Below are positions 31,757 to 44,700 of a DNA stretch of 64,000 nt, piece by piece. The translations under genes were made by a program, and so were the position numbers. The notes beneath the pieces were generated by a model. The model was not told where the DNA came from and ran no database searches. It worked only from the letters and a program-made list of their open reading frames with translations. Each line of letters starts with the position of its first letter. Positions within the stretch are counted from its first letter, which is position 1. Source of the stretch: Petrosia ficiformis (Eukaryota; Porifera; Demospongiae; Haplosclerida; Petrosiidae); NCBI GenBank assembly GCA_947044365.1, contig OX345652.1, positions 3,857,374 to 3,921,373 of the forward strand, given 5' to 3'.

Positions 31757-32818
31757 TGTGTGTGTGTGTGTATGAATGAACGAAATTATTGATATTAGGA
31801 TATAATGAATACACATTAGTATTGTTTTAGTTTGACAATAATGACCACTTTTAGTTATAGTTATAGTATGCCTAGTTCATCACAATTTTAGTTATAGTTA
31901 TAGTTAATCAATTAAGGTCATGTTAGGCTTACTAAAAGGGTTTTAGTTTTAGTTAACTAACTAAAAATGCCCATTATTGGCCAATTTTTATTTTAGTTAG
32001 TTATAGTTATTGCAATAGACTTGTACTTTAGTTATAGTTTAGTTAGTCAAAATGCCTTACTAAAGGGGGTTCTAGTTATAGTCTGTTCACATTCACGATG
32101 TCCTCAATATTATGATGTGATGACTTTATATGTAATATAGTGTATAGTTTAATGTCATAAGGTTAATATATGATTATACTGTAACTCAATAATGAAGCAA
32201 CGGATTGAAATTTGACATACACAAAAAAGAACAGGAAGGACTATTATATGAAAATGGTGCAGGTAAAAAGATTGTTGGACATTCCAAGCTAAAGTTATGA
32301 ACGTTTTTCTGAGGTCATGGTGAACGTGAATGACCTTTAATTAAAACAACACTAATACACACATACATGTACATATATGTAACAAACTTACATGTACTAC
32401 ATCCATAGACCAATGCTAAAGCCACTATCCCTCCAGTACTGGTACCAACAATCCAATCAAAGAGTTCGTGTATTTCTCGACCTGTGACTTCAGTGATGTG
32501 GCTTAGAACTTCAATTTGAATTAAACCTCTCATACCTCCTCCATCAAGACAAAGGACTCGATGACCTTTAGTCTTTTTGAAGATTGGTGGAGTGAAAGAC
32601 TTATAACGTTTCTTTTTCTTCTCTGCTTTCAGATCCTGAACCAAAACAATTGAAGATTGAATACAAACACATATATATTTATACACATGTACACCAAACA
32701 TACATACACATGTACACACATATTTTAATACATACACATGTACCCAAACACACACACACACACACACAAAATACACACAATCACAGATAGTCAGACAGAC
32801 AGACAGACAGACAGACAG

Positions 32819-32851
<33 letters not shown>

Positions 32852-32891
32852 CACACACACACACACAAAATACACACAATCACAGATAGTC

Positions 32892-32956
<65 letters not shown>

Positions 32957-35451
32957 CACACACACACACACACAAACACGGCACACACACTTCTCTTTTT
33001 TTCTTCCATTCAAGCCAAGCTCTAAAACTTCCCTCAGCTCTTCCAGAGAGAGATTTCAAGCTGTCGGTTTTCTCAACAGATAATCCTTTCCAGTCTAAAC
33101 TAAAATATTCATCATCTTTCTCTTCTCCTTCCTTCTCACTACCCAAAGGAGCTTTAGGTAATTTCACAAATGTACTGAGTCTCTGACACACCTGTTGTCC
33201 TAGTTCAGAACCAAGAGAGAATAGAAGATCCCTCATTTCATCATGATTATTACTAATTGCCAAGTCCAGGGGTGTTTGTTCTTTAAAATTCAGGCTATCC
33301 ACATCAGCACCAAATGTTATTAGAGCAGCAGCTGCCGTGATATTGTTCATCTAATGAACAAAACATAATAAATATTTCAATCTAGAATACTTCATCTTGT
33401 GGAATTAATACATGTACTTGACATGTTAATTTCCGGATTACATTTGATGTAAGCTGAAGTAATAATTATTACCAACATAATTATATTACTAACAATAGAA
33501 CAGATTACAAGTTACTAATAATAGAACGGATTACAAGTTACTAATAGATTACAAGTTACTAATAATAGAACAAGTTACGATTTATAAATTTACTAAAAAT
33601 AGAATTGATTATTATAAGTTACTAATAATAGAACAGGTTACGATTTATGAATTACTAATATTATTATAAGTTACTAATAATAGAACAGGTTACGATTTAA
33701 TAGAACAGATATTATAAGTTACTAATAATAGAATAGATATTATAAGTTACTAATAATAGAACAGATATTATAAGTTACTAATAATAGAATAGATATTATA
33801 TGTTACTAATAATAGAACAGATGTTATAAGTTACTAATAATAGAACAGGTTACAATTTATGAATTTACTAGATTTTACAAGTTACTAATAATAGAACAGG
33901 TTACAAGTAAGGTTCGCTAACGTGTTTCTAATAATAGAACATTACAAGTTACTAAAAATAGAAATGATTACAGTTCTATAATGATAGTCAGGTTTTCTAA
34001 TATCATACTCAATATAATTATGGCAACATGGAACATACCTCAGCTGCTAAATGTAGTGGTGTATTCAGATTTTCACCATATATCTCGAGTTGTAATCTAC
34101 TTGGGTCACAGTGACTCAGAAGCGTTAAGAGAAGTGGGTACCCTGAAGGACCTTTGCGTACATATGCATGTAGGGGTGTGTCTCCATTTTCAATTTGAAT
34201 ATTTACATCAATTTTAGGAGTCTGTGATATTAGTTGAAGGATATCCTGTAGATGAAGAAACGTTGAGTGGTGAAATGAAGTCAGTACAATTTTACAATTA
34301 AGTGTTTATAAAAACTATAATTAATTTATATGTCTTGTGTAGCAGTGTTCTCTCTATGTTGTTTTTGAGGGGTACGGTACCCCCCTATAGTGCAAATGTA
34401 CCCCTCTATCAGTCATAAAAACACCCAATTTATTAATACTATTTAAAAATGATAACACACAAAAATGTAAATTCAAAGTATTTCCATACACATATTTGCC
34501 TATTACCCATTGATTCCCATTTCCTAAGAGCAGGGTAAGGGTCCCATTGTAACAGAAATTCGCACAAGATTAATTAATTAATTAACTATGACATAATAAT
34601 TACTTTGTCACTTTCGTGTACCCCCCTATTGCAAAATCCTGGTGAGAACACTGTTGTGTAGCCACCTAGACTAAGGTCTACTGATATTATAAGTATCGCG
34701 TAGCCAGACCCAACCTACTAGGGTGTGATCATACCCACTGTACTAGCATTCGTCAAGAGTTTAGCCAGATTTTTAGCTATTTTAGTGGATGACAAACCGC
34801 GAATAATATTCATAATCAATTAAGTATATTCATAACTATATTATGTAACCCAGCTGATGAATATCATTACTACTTTTATTACCAGGTACTTGACAAATCT
34901 AGGGTTGACCAGACCCTTCCTTCGTAGTAGGTTGGGTCTGGCTATGTTACTATATAAATTATAAAATATAGGCAAACCAAATCTACTGTTGGTACTTGAA
35001 CAAATGCATGTTCCCAGATATCTTAGTACTGCCTGACGCACAGAAAAATGCTTATACATCAGATGGTGTTAGAAGAGTTGTAGCTAACTGCCCGAAACAA
35101 AGATTCGCATTACTAGAGGGACCACCCCTTCAGATCAGAGCTAATCAAGGACATGGCATACAGGATAATGGTCATGTATATTATTTATACATAACTATGA
35201 AGATCTGGGTCTAGAAGATTACAAATGCCTGATCTTCTATGTTTCATTACTCTGGGAGCACAAAATTTGCCTACATTAATTGGAGCCCACACAGTAGCTG
35301 TCATTACTGAACACCAACATCTGTACTAATCTTACATATGCTGTAGGATTAATTATGATTGTCAACTCACTTTACTTTTCTTTGCTTTATGCAAACGAAT
35401 GTCTATCTCTCCACTTACAGTAACAAAATCTTGGTCTTTGGAAACAGCCAT
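28694..35451 (-). CDS. PLA2G6: Calcium-independent phospholipase A2, iPLA2-beta type (PLA2G6-like), eight exons
   Basis: Exons on the minus strand: 35451-35371, 34245-34039, 33350-32991, 32635-32392, 31665-31500, 30378-30293, 29867-29554, 28948-28694; 570 aa (human 752-806). Hydrolyses the sn-2 acyl chain of phospholipids. Ankyrin repeats come first ([38 protein letters not shown]). The patatin domain follows: oxyanion-hole DGGGMRGL (Gly248-250), nucleophile elbow GTSTG (Ser282), catalytic Asp in DGGL (Asp406), and family segments [16 protein letters not shown] and [12 protein letters not shown] near the C terminus. It has about three ankyrin repeats against seven or more in vertebrates. Exon 3 ends at a donor formed by a (GT)n tract. 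All junction phases agree. Introns contain R1, R3 and satellites. JADE begins its 3' end 266 bp upstream on the same strand. Confidence 0.93.
29155..29390. repeat. R3 repeat copy (PLA2G6 intron 7)
   Basis: AGTGTTGCTACAACTAAAAC ... ATTATCAAACTAAAACAACACT: the ends form an imperfect inverted repeat, supporting a MITE origin of the R3 family. Confidence 0.6.
29907..30030 (+). repeat. R1 MITE fragment (PLA2G6 intron 6)
   Basis: GATGACTTCAAAGTTATGAT ... AATGGATTGAAATTTATATG; the 3' end is missing. It begins just beyond the exon 7 acceptor. Confidence 0.6.
30480..31440. repeat. Palindromic repeat region in PLA2G6 intron 5
   Basis: Two nested inverted-repeat elements. One runs from ATATAAGCCCTTGTGGGTTC to GGATATAAAACCACAGGGCT (30480-31125). 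The other runs from CTTCTCGGTGTGTATCTGCA to CTGATACACACCTCGAAGCC (about 31288-31405). Both lack coding capacity. Confidence 0.5.
31675..31772. repeat. (TG)n microsatellite
   Basis: Nearly pure TG run of about 95 bp beginning 10 bp upstream of the PLA2G6 exon 5 acceptor. The overlapping His/Thr-rich frames are artefacts. Confidence 0.95.
31822..32338. repeat. R3 copy followed directly by an R1 copy
   Basis: R3 at 31822-32078 (AGTTTGACAATAATGACCAC ... ). A full-length R1 starts at 32081 (GTCTGTTCACATTCACGATG) and ends at 32338 (TGAGGTCATGGTGAACGTGA). The residual R3 end AATTAAAACAACACTAATAC lies just after it, so R1 inserted into R3. PLA2G6 intron 4. Confidence 0.7.
32745..32985. repeat. (CA)n / (CAGA)n compound microsatellite
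   Basis: Two copies of a block made of (CA)n, AAATACACACAATCACAGAT, (CAGA)n and (CA)n. It abuts the PLA2G6 exon 3 donor, and its minus-strand (GT)n supplies the donor GT. Confidence 0.95.
33461..33975. repeat. 23-bp tandem repeat (TTACTAATAATAGAACAG)
   Basis: About 18 degenerate copies of ATAAGTTACTAATAATAGAA plus CAG/TAG in PLA2G6 intron 2. Confidence 0.85.
34343..34653. repeat. R2-related MITE
   Basis: 311 bp with ends CAGTGTTCT and AGAACACTG as in R2. The interior is different (GGGGTACGGTACCCCCCTAT ... GTACCCCCCTATTGCAAAAT). PLA2G6 intron 1. Confidence 0.6.
34701..34944. repeat. Inverted-repeat element with perfect 20-bp ends
   Basis: TAGCCAGACCCAACCTACTA at 34701-34720 is exactly reverse-complemented at 34925-34944. 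Interior AT-rich and non-coding. PLA2G6 intron 1. Confidence 0.75.
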
Positions 35452-35717
35452 AGCAATGCTTTCTGGTTGATACAGATGAAAGTAATTATCCCTCAAATTA
35501 TCCTAGCTGTTTACATGGCTATAAAATTCCCTGGGATTTCCCCCAATTATCCGGTACATGTCTACATTGTATGTATTATAATAAATATAATAAAATAAAT
35601 ATCGAATAAGCTCATAGAAGGAAAGGATTGAAAAACAAGATATATTGTGCAGTAAGAATAAAATGAAAATAAAAAAGAAAATAATATTAATACGATGATA
35701 ATTATCAGCTCAAAAAA

Positions 35718-38700
35718 CTAATTCTGTTTGATAATTAACAAGCCTCCACTTGCACCAGCCGATGTATGTCTGTCATTATTTGACGATGTAACCCCGTCAA
35801 ATGTACACCCCTCAGAAAGATGCCTGCATCTTTTAGGAGAAGTTAAGAGACCATTATCGTCCGAGTTGCTATGAGATCTCAAACTTTGTTTTCTAAGCGT
35901 TCTCATATTTTCGCTGCTTTCACTATCATCTATGTCTCCATCATGTCTGCTATCTAAACCATTCTCCATTCTTCTTATTGATTTTAACGCTTCCTGGCTA
36001 ATTCCTAATCTAGATAAAAAGTAAATATGAACTATCATAATTTGTGTTACTAATCTGAAGTCTGTTCACGTTCATGATGACCTCAAAATTAGGATGTGAT
36101 GACTTTATATGTGCTATAGTGTATAGTTTAATGTCATAAGGTTAATACATGATTATACTGTAACTCAATAATGAAGTAATGGATTGAAATTTGACGTACA
36201 CAAAAAGAACATGAGAGATAATTAATTAATTATATGAAAATTTTGTTGGTAAAGATTGTTTGTACTTTTCAAACTAAAGTTACGAAATTTTTCTAAGGTC
36301 ATGAGTGACCTAATTAGTTCGAGATTAGTATCAAATGTGTAACTATTAATAGTTCTATAAATAGATTAGCATCAAATGTGTAACTATTAATAGTTCTATA
36401 AATAGATTAGTATCAAATGTGTAACTATTAATAGTTCTATAAATAGATTAGTATCAAATGTGTAAGTCCACGTATTAATAGTTCTATAGTCATAAGATCA
36501 TGATTAATGATACTATTAATAGTAACAATTAAAGACATTACATGTATGCAGTTTTATGACATCATTAATGATACTATTAATAGTAACAATTAAAGACATG
36601 CAATCTCATGACATCCTTAATGATACTATTAATAGTAACAATTTTTACCTCACCTTTTGAGACAAAGAGGTGGTTTAGTTTCTTCATTTCTAATTGCTTC
36701 GTCTTCCTCCATTATTTTTAATTCATGGTGTGTGATCTCTTGAGATAATGTCACAAACTGTCTCTTTAATCTTTCTCTTCTTTGTACCATATAAACTAAA
36801 TTACGAGCCTGAAAAATAGATGATCATTTTGGATATAAACAATCTGTGATTATAACAACATAAATATATCGTATAGCAGGTATCTTTCACCACAGCATCA
36901 ATGCAGTGTAAAGAAATGTTTTGTCAGAATTTAATAATTAATATGTAATGTATGATTCCATTATGTGAGATAATCGTTGTTATAATTAATATACAATAGC
37001 TGGTTTCTTATTGTATAATATTTTCACTTTCTTTTTTATTACCTTTTCTAAGTTGTGTCGTGCGTGTACGACTGTTAAAAAATGATCATCTTCCATTAAA
37101 TGGGACTAAAATGAGAGACACAGACACATAAACAGAGAGATAAAAAGCCTTTAGGTGGTAGTCCAGGCAACAACAGTCACAATGATTGTACTAATATATT
37201 CATTATAAGTTACTAGATAATGATTCACTAAGTTGTTTTAGCAGCAAACGTTTATTAAAAAACACAATGTTTCGGTCTTTTATCTTTCTTAAAAAAAAGG
37301 TCATACACTGAAACATTGCTGCCAAACAGTTTAGTGAATCACTGTCCAGTAACATATAAGAGAGAAAGACAGACAGAGACAAAGAGCGACAGACAGATCA
37401 AGACAGAGAGATACACAGACAGATAGAGAGAAAGACAGACAGATAAATACAGACAGACATACAGAGACAAAGAGCGACAGACAGATAGAGACAGACAGAC
37501 AGATAGACAGTAATATTTCAATGTAATCTACACATACTTTCATGTCAGGTTGCAGTCCAGCAGCTGCTCTTTGTAGAGTGAGATCAACATGTAACACAGG
37601 AATAAGAGGATGATTATGACAAGACTGAAGAGAGAGATAATGAATGTTACAAATCATAAATCTCTATTGTAAATATTTATGCATGCAGATTTTATGCATG
37701 TACATGTATGTCTATGTACATGTATATGTGTGATACACACACATGAATTGTAGCTATACATATACATGTACATGTACCTACACACATGTATACAAATATT
37801 ATACGTGTATGTACTATGTACACATATACATTGCACATACATGTACACACATCACATACATGTATATGTACATACATAGTTACATACATGTACGTAATTG
37901 TACATACAATGTAAACATACATACATGTACATACATGCACATGTATGTACATGTATGTACATACATGTACATGTATGTACATACACGTACACGTCATATA
38001 CATACACACACACACATGTACACATGTATGTACATGTACATGATGTTATCGGAGATGTAGAAAGAAAGAAAGAAAGAAAGAAAGACACCCGAGGCAATGG
38101 AAAAATGAAAAATGAGAGTTGCCTCAGGTGGGATTCGAACCCACGACACTCTGTACTCCGGACAGATGCATGTACATGTACACACAATTCATATACATGT
38201 ACATACATACACACAAACCTTTCGTTTCAATTTCCAATAGTTATATATTAGTAATGCCAGTTGAGATGACATTTCATATTCTTTTACTAAATCTTGAGGA
38301 TTGCTATATTTATAAAACATCTCTTCAACTTCTTGTAATTGAGATGTTACTCTATCTATAGTCTTCTGAGGACTCATGAGTTTTGACGGGGTTTTTCGTA
38401 AAGCAGTATGTTTAGGACAATATGACTAAAACGAATATAAATTAACAAGTTATAACAAAATGGTAACTACATGTAGGTATTTTTTAATTAAAATGTGACG
38501 ATGATTATAAAAATATCATTTTGAAGTAATGAAATAGTATGTGTTACACATAACTATAACTAAAAGTTGTGATTATTGTCAAACAAAAACAACACTAGTT
38601 CGTCTATACATGCACTTCAGATATCAGAATCAGATGTTATAGGCAACTAAAATTACCTGTGTTCACTCATTACATGTACATGTGTAAATTGTGTGTGTCC

Positions 38701-41696
38701 TGTGTCTTGTATTGTATCAATTACCTCATGAAGGACACCATTATATATGAGATGAGATCTCATTTCTAATCCACTCCTAAAACCACATGTCACATGATAT
38801 GCTGACACACATGTGGGATACTACACAATAAATAAATAACATAGTAAAATAGAATATCAGAAAGGAATGATTAGTGCTATCACAACTTTAGGTCTCTTTA
38901 TGAGCTATAAGCATGTACATGTACATACATGTACAGCTCTCTTTATGAGCTATAAGCATGTACATGTACACAATGTACAAGTACAGCTCTCTTTATGAGC
39001 TATAAGCATGTACATGTACATACACAATATACATGTACAGCTCTCTTTATGAGCTATAAGCATGTACATGTACACAATGTACAAGTACAGCTCTCTTTAT
39101 GGGCTATAAGCATGTACATGTACATACACAATATACATGTACAGCTCTCTTTATGAGCTATAAGCATGTACATGTACACAATGTACAAGTGCAGCTCTCT
39201 TTATGAGCTATAAGCATGTACATGTACATACACAATATACATGTACAGCTCTCTTTATGAACTATAAGCATGTACATGTACACAATGTACACAATGTACA
39301 AGTACAGCTCTCTTTATGAGCTATAAGCATGTACATGTACATACACAATATACATGTACAGCTCTCTTTATGAACTATAAGCATGTACATGTACACAATG
39401 TACAAGTACAGCTCTCTTTATGAGCTATAAGCATGTACATGTACAATGTACATGTACAGCTCTCTTTATGAGCTACATGTATAAGCATGTATATGTACAT
39501 GTACAGCTCTCTTTATGGCATGGGTAATTGTGTACAGCCCTCTTTATGAGCTGTAAGCATGTACATGTACACGCTTATAGCTATTGAAGGCATTTCTGAA
39601 CATCACTGTAAATTTCAAACAGAAAGTGAACTTATAACAATATAATCCTGAATAATTGGGTGTATAAACTGCAGACATAATTTATTCAATTCTCCAATCA
39701 TTTTATTTTAAACCAGACATTTCGATACATGTAGCTATTCAGCTATCTTCATCAGTGGTGTGTGTAATAATAAAACAATATGTAATTCATCTATTTATAT
39801 AGCAATATGTCAAACACCAAATGCATACATTATTTGTGAGTCTAATACAAAGCAATTAAGCTGTAAAGATAAACATATACATGTACAGGGATTTTTTTAG
39901 AAAAAAATTTCAGGGGGGGCAAATCAATGTTTCAAGAAAATGAGGGGGGGTTGGAGGTTGGAGCTAAAATACATAATACTAATCTACGTACTTTGCGGGC
40001 ACTTCTTCAGCATAATTATATAGCTGGCTCAGGGGGGGGGGGGGGGGGGGCAAAAATGCCCCCCCCCCCCTCAAACCCCTAAAAAAAAAAACCCTGCATG
40101 TATACATACGCAATTATTGTTATTCAATATGATCAAATAATAATAACCACTTACTGAACATTGTATACATGCACCTTCCTTCTTTTTACATACACAACAC
40201 AACAAATTCCATCTACTAGTCTGTCAGGAAAAAGAGAAGAATAGAACATGAAGCGGTATTAGGAGGGTAGAGAGTGAGAGAGAAAGAGGAGGAAAAGGTG
40301 AGTAAAATGAGGAGCAATATGTACATGTAGCATGATGAGAGATTAGTGAGGGCACAGAAAGAAAGAGAGAGAGGGGGGGGAGTGGTGGGAGGGGGAGGAG
40401 GAAAGGGTGAGTAAAATGAGGAGGAATATGTACATGTAGCATGATGAGAGATTAGTGAGGGCACAGAAAGAGAGAGAGAGAGGGGGGGTGGTGGGTGGTG
40501 GGAGGGTGAGGAGAAAAGGGTGAGTAAAATGAGGAGCAATATGTACATGTAGCATGAAGAGAGGACAGAAAGAGAGAGAGGGCGGGGAAGAGGAGGAGGA
40601 AAAATTGAGTAAAGTGAGTAAATTGAGTAGCAATATAGCACGAAAAGAGAAAGAAAAGGAAGAAAAGTGGAGAGGACAAGAGAAGGTGGAAAAGATTGAC
40701 ACTGATTTCATGTACATGTAATATTGCTTACTGGTATTCCTTCAATGTTAGTAACAGGTTCCATTCTTTCAGCATTACCAACTTTCACCTCTGGAATCCA
40801 AAGGGCACAACTCACATGAGACCATCCTGGACTGGGTCTAAGAATTAAAAAAAACACTTTTATATCACACTACTAATACATGTACATATAGTATCATTGA
40901 GATACATGTACGTTTCACACCTTGCACCACACAAAATTATACATGACTACACACATGTACATTGTTGCCCCAGGACAGTGTTTTTGATGAGCTCGTATAG
41001 TGCACCATTGGCCCAAAGAGCTTCTTATTTGGCACTGCACAGTTATCTCTTTAGGCCAGTGATGCAGTTAATTATGATTATATTCCACTAACAGCATTAA
41101 GTGTTTGTTAATTAGCTCAAGATGTATTCTCAATGGCGTACACATTAACCAATGTTGAGCCAATTTGGCCCATGCTTCAGAACATATCACAAACTCTGCC
41201 CCAGGATATACATTAAACGTGGAGGAGTGTAGTAATTATAGATAGGGGTATATTGTATCTTGTTCTCCATTATAACTCTTACTTCAGTCTTTTTAGTGCT
41301 CCTGATCTGTTAGGACATAAAACACACACAGGATTCATTTGATGTATAGAACATGGTTTACACAACCAACTACCATCAGGTATCACGATAACACCATAAC
41401 AAGCCTAAATGATGTTATATACATTTACATGTACATGTTACATTAATAATGATAATTATATACATATATACAGTCATACTGTTACATAATATTATATAGT
41501 ACACACATGCATACACATTTACACATACACATGTACATGTACATAGATACATGTACATTGTACATTGTTACATTGTACACATATACATACATGTATAAAC
41601 ATATACAGTTGTACATACACATGTACATACAGTACAGTGTACATTATACTATACATACATACATAGTTTACATACATACACACATACACAAATACA

Positions 41697-41759
<63 letters not shown>

Positions 41760-44700
41760 CATACATATATATACATACATACATACACATTATTACACAC
41801 ACACATACATGTACATACATATATACAACGTACATACAAGTACATATATACATGTACATGCTGTACATACATACATGTGTACATACATACTACATATATA
41901 CATACATACATACATACATACCACATACATACATGTACATACATAGACTTACTGACCTGATGAACACATATATTACACATATCACAAAACAACATTTCAT
42001 TGCTCTCTTCACTTTCAGGCTAAAGAATATAATAAAAAAGTCTTCACATACAACATAAGTCAAAGTAGAGTTGAATCTCAGCTCATTATAAATTCATGAA
42101 AAATCGCTATGGAAACAAGCAATTAAAACTTGTACATACATAGATCAGTTACCACCAGATGCAGTCCTTATAGTGTGGTTAACCATAGTGATTGAACCAA
42201 TACTGCACCTTTAAAACTATGAATTTATAATAAACCAAGTTTCTAGATCTGTCTCATTATATATTCATTATAATATTCATTAATAAAATAATTATAATTC
42301 ATTAATTAAAATATGCATACTGTAAATATTTTATATGTGAATAAGCAATAGATACACTCTATCCAATATTTTATGTGACTATTATAAAAATAACGATTTG
42401 TTCACTTTTAAACATTAGCTATCAGATAAACATGCAACAACATAAATATACTATAAATATACCATAAATATACTAGGGATTACTATAAATAAGCTAGGGA
42501 TTACAGAATAACTCACATCTCTGCAGACATCACACACAATACTATCATCATACTCAATTCTTAATGATTCATCTGTTCTGACAGCATGCATCATATTCTG
42601 GTAACACTATATGAAAGAGAAAAGGGAGCAAATGAGAGACAATAAAAGAAGAGATGAAGGAATTAATGGACACCCATTGCCAAGAAACAAAAGGAATGAT
42701 AATAATCCATTTATTAAAGGTCCATCACCTTTGACCTTTGAAATATTCCAATTTGGAATTTTTTTTTAATTTCATCATTTTGTGTACGTGTACATGTACA
42801 TGTACATGTATTTCAAATTTCACTTCATTATTGAGTTACAGTATAATATGTACTATATACTATATTACATATACATTATTGAGATACGGTATAATATGTA
42901 CTATATACTATACTACATATACATTATTGAGTTACAGTATAATACGTACATGTACTATATACTATATTACATATACATTATTGAGTTACAGTATAATATG
43001 TACTATATACTATATTACATATACATTATTGAGTTACAGTATAATCATGTATTAATCTTATGACATTAAACTATACACTATATTATATATACATTACCAC
43101 TTAATTTTAAAGTAACTTGTGAATATGAACACATCCAGTATCTGTTGATTCCCGGGTTTTTCTGCCCTTTCCATTACATATATACATATGTACATGTAGT
43201 TATTTCTAACATAACATACCTTTCTCTCAAGTAATGTTATAGATTGTTGCAGTAAACCTTCCGATAATCCACTTGATCCAGCCAACACTAAGAAATTGAA
43301 TATTGAAACCAAAACTAAAAGTGGTCATATTGTCATACTAATACAACACTACAGTGAATATTAATTTGTTTCCTAGTTAAAATCCTAGAAGAAAAAAAAC
43401 AGATTGCTAAAATCAAAGTTAAAGACCCCATGTGTGAATCCAGTCCACAACACTGTACTTAAATTTAGTAAAAGATGCTGTACTTACATTACATACACCA
43501 TTCTGACCTTTGAACTTTCTTTTCTGATTGACAGAATCTAACCATGCAAGATCCAATTCATCTAGATCATAAGGTGCTCTAGAGAGACTATCTTCATCAA
43601 TACATTCCTCTTCTTCCGTCATATAAGATGATGACCTAAAAAAACAAGATTATGAGAAAGAAAGAAAGACACATGAGGCAATGAAAAATGAGTTGCCTCA
43701 CGTGGGATTTGAACCCACAACAATCAGCTCTCCGGAGATAATGCTCTTACCCCGGACAGACGCTCTTACCAACTGAGCTACCAAGGCAGCCCAGCTGGCA
43801 GGGTCCAAATCAAACATCTCATACACCTGTGTGAACAGGTTAACTGAAATGTAATTGAATCAATACTACAATAATCAAACTATAATTAGGTTAGCCTATC
43901 ATACAATACACAATCATTATCACATCTATCTCATCTTGCCCTCATATGCACAAACTGTCCATCCATCCATCTGTCCATCCATTCATCCCATCCACTCTTT
44001 CGTAATCCACTCATCCATTTGATCGTCCACCTGTGTACATTCATCCATCCATCTATCAAATCATCCACCCATCCTTCATCAACCCATCCATTAATCAATT
44101 CATCTACCCATCAAACCATCCATCCATAAATTCAACACCCATTCATCCATCAATTCGATTCCTACATATATAAATATGGCATACATATAAACACATGATC
44201 ATCTGTCCATCCATCCATCAATTCAATTCCTACATATATACATGTATATATGGCATATATCCACATGTTCATCGATCCATCCATCAATTCATCCACCCAT
44301 CCAGGCCATCCATCAATTCATCCACCCATCTATACATCAAATAACCATCCATCAATTCATATCCCACATACACCCACACACTTTCAAAACAACATAGACA
44401 CATACATACATAAAAGGATAAGAAACTTCTACTATATATTAACTAGCAGCACAACAACACAATGTGCTTTACACATACAAACTAACATAGTAAATTCTCT
44501 TGTAGATAACATTACTGTGGATGTATCACTTTTACTTGACTCGCCATAAGATCTAGTTAAAAGAAAACTTATCATATCATTTCAATACACATGCTAATTA
44601 CACTATATATTAATTTAAAATACAATCACAGTACATGTATATAATATAATGTACTGTCAATATAATGTCGCCATACAGTACAGTAATTACCTTAGTTCTA

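Noticed and set aside
32315..33025. Cys/Val-rich and His/Thr-rich long frames around 32.3-33.0 kb
   Set aside because: Produced by (CA)n/(CAGA)n microsatellites; only the part 32635-32392 is real PLA2G6 coding sequence.
38880..39575. CRISPR-like array
   Set aside because: Units are contiguous tandem copies without unique spacers, in an intron of an animal gene.
40216..40717. Minus-strand Pro/Ser/Leu frames
   Set aside because: Translation of a purine-rich minisatellite; JADE exon 10 (40220-40155) only touches the edge.
41507..42058. 183-codon plus-strand Tyr/Thr/His frame
   Set aside because: Translation of an (ACAT)n microsatellite inside a JADE intron.
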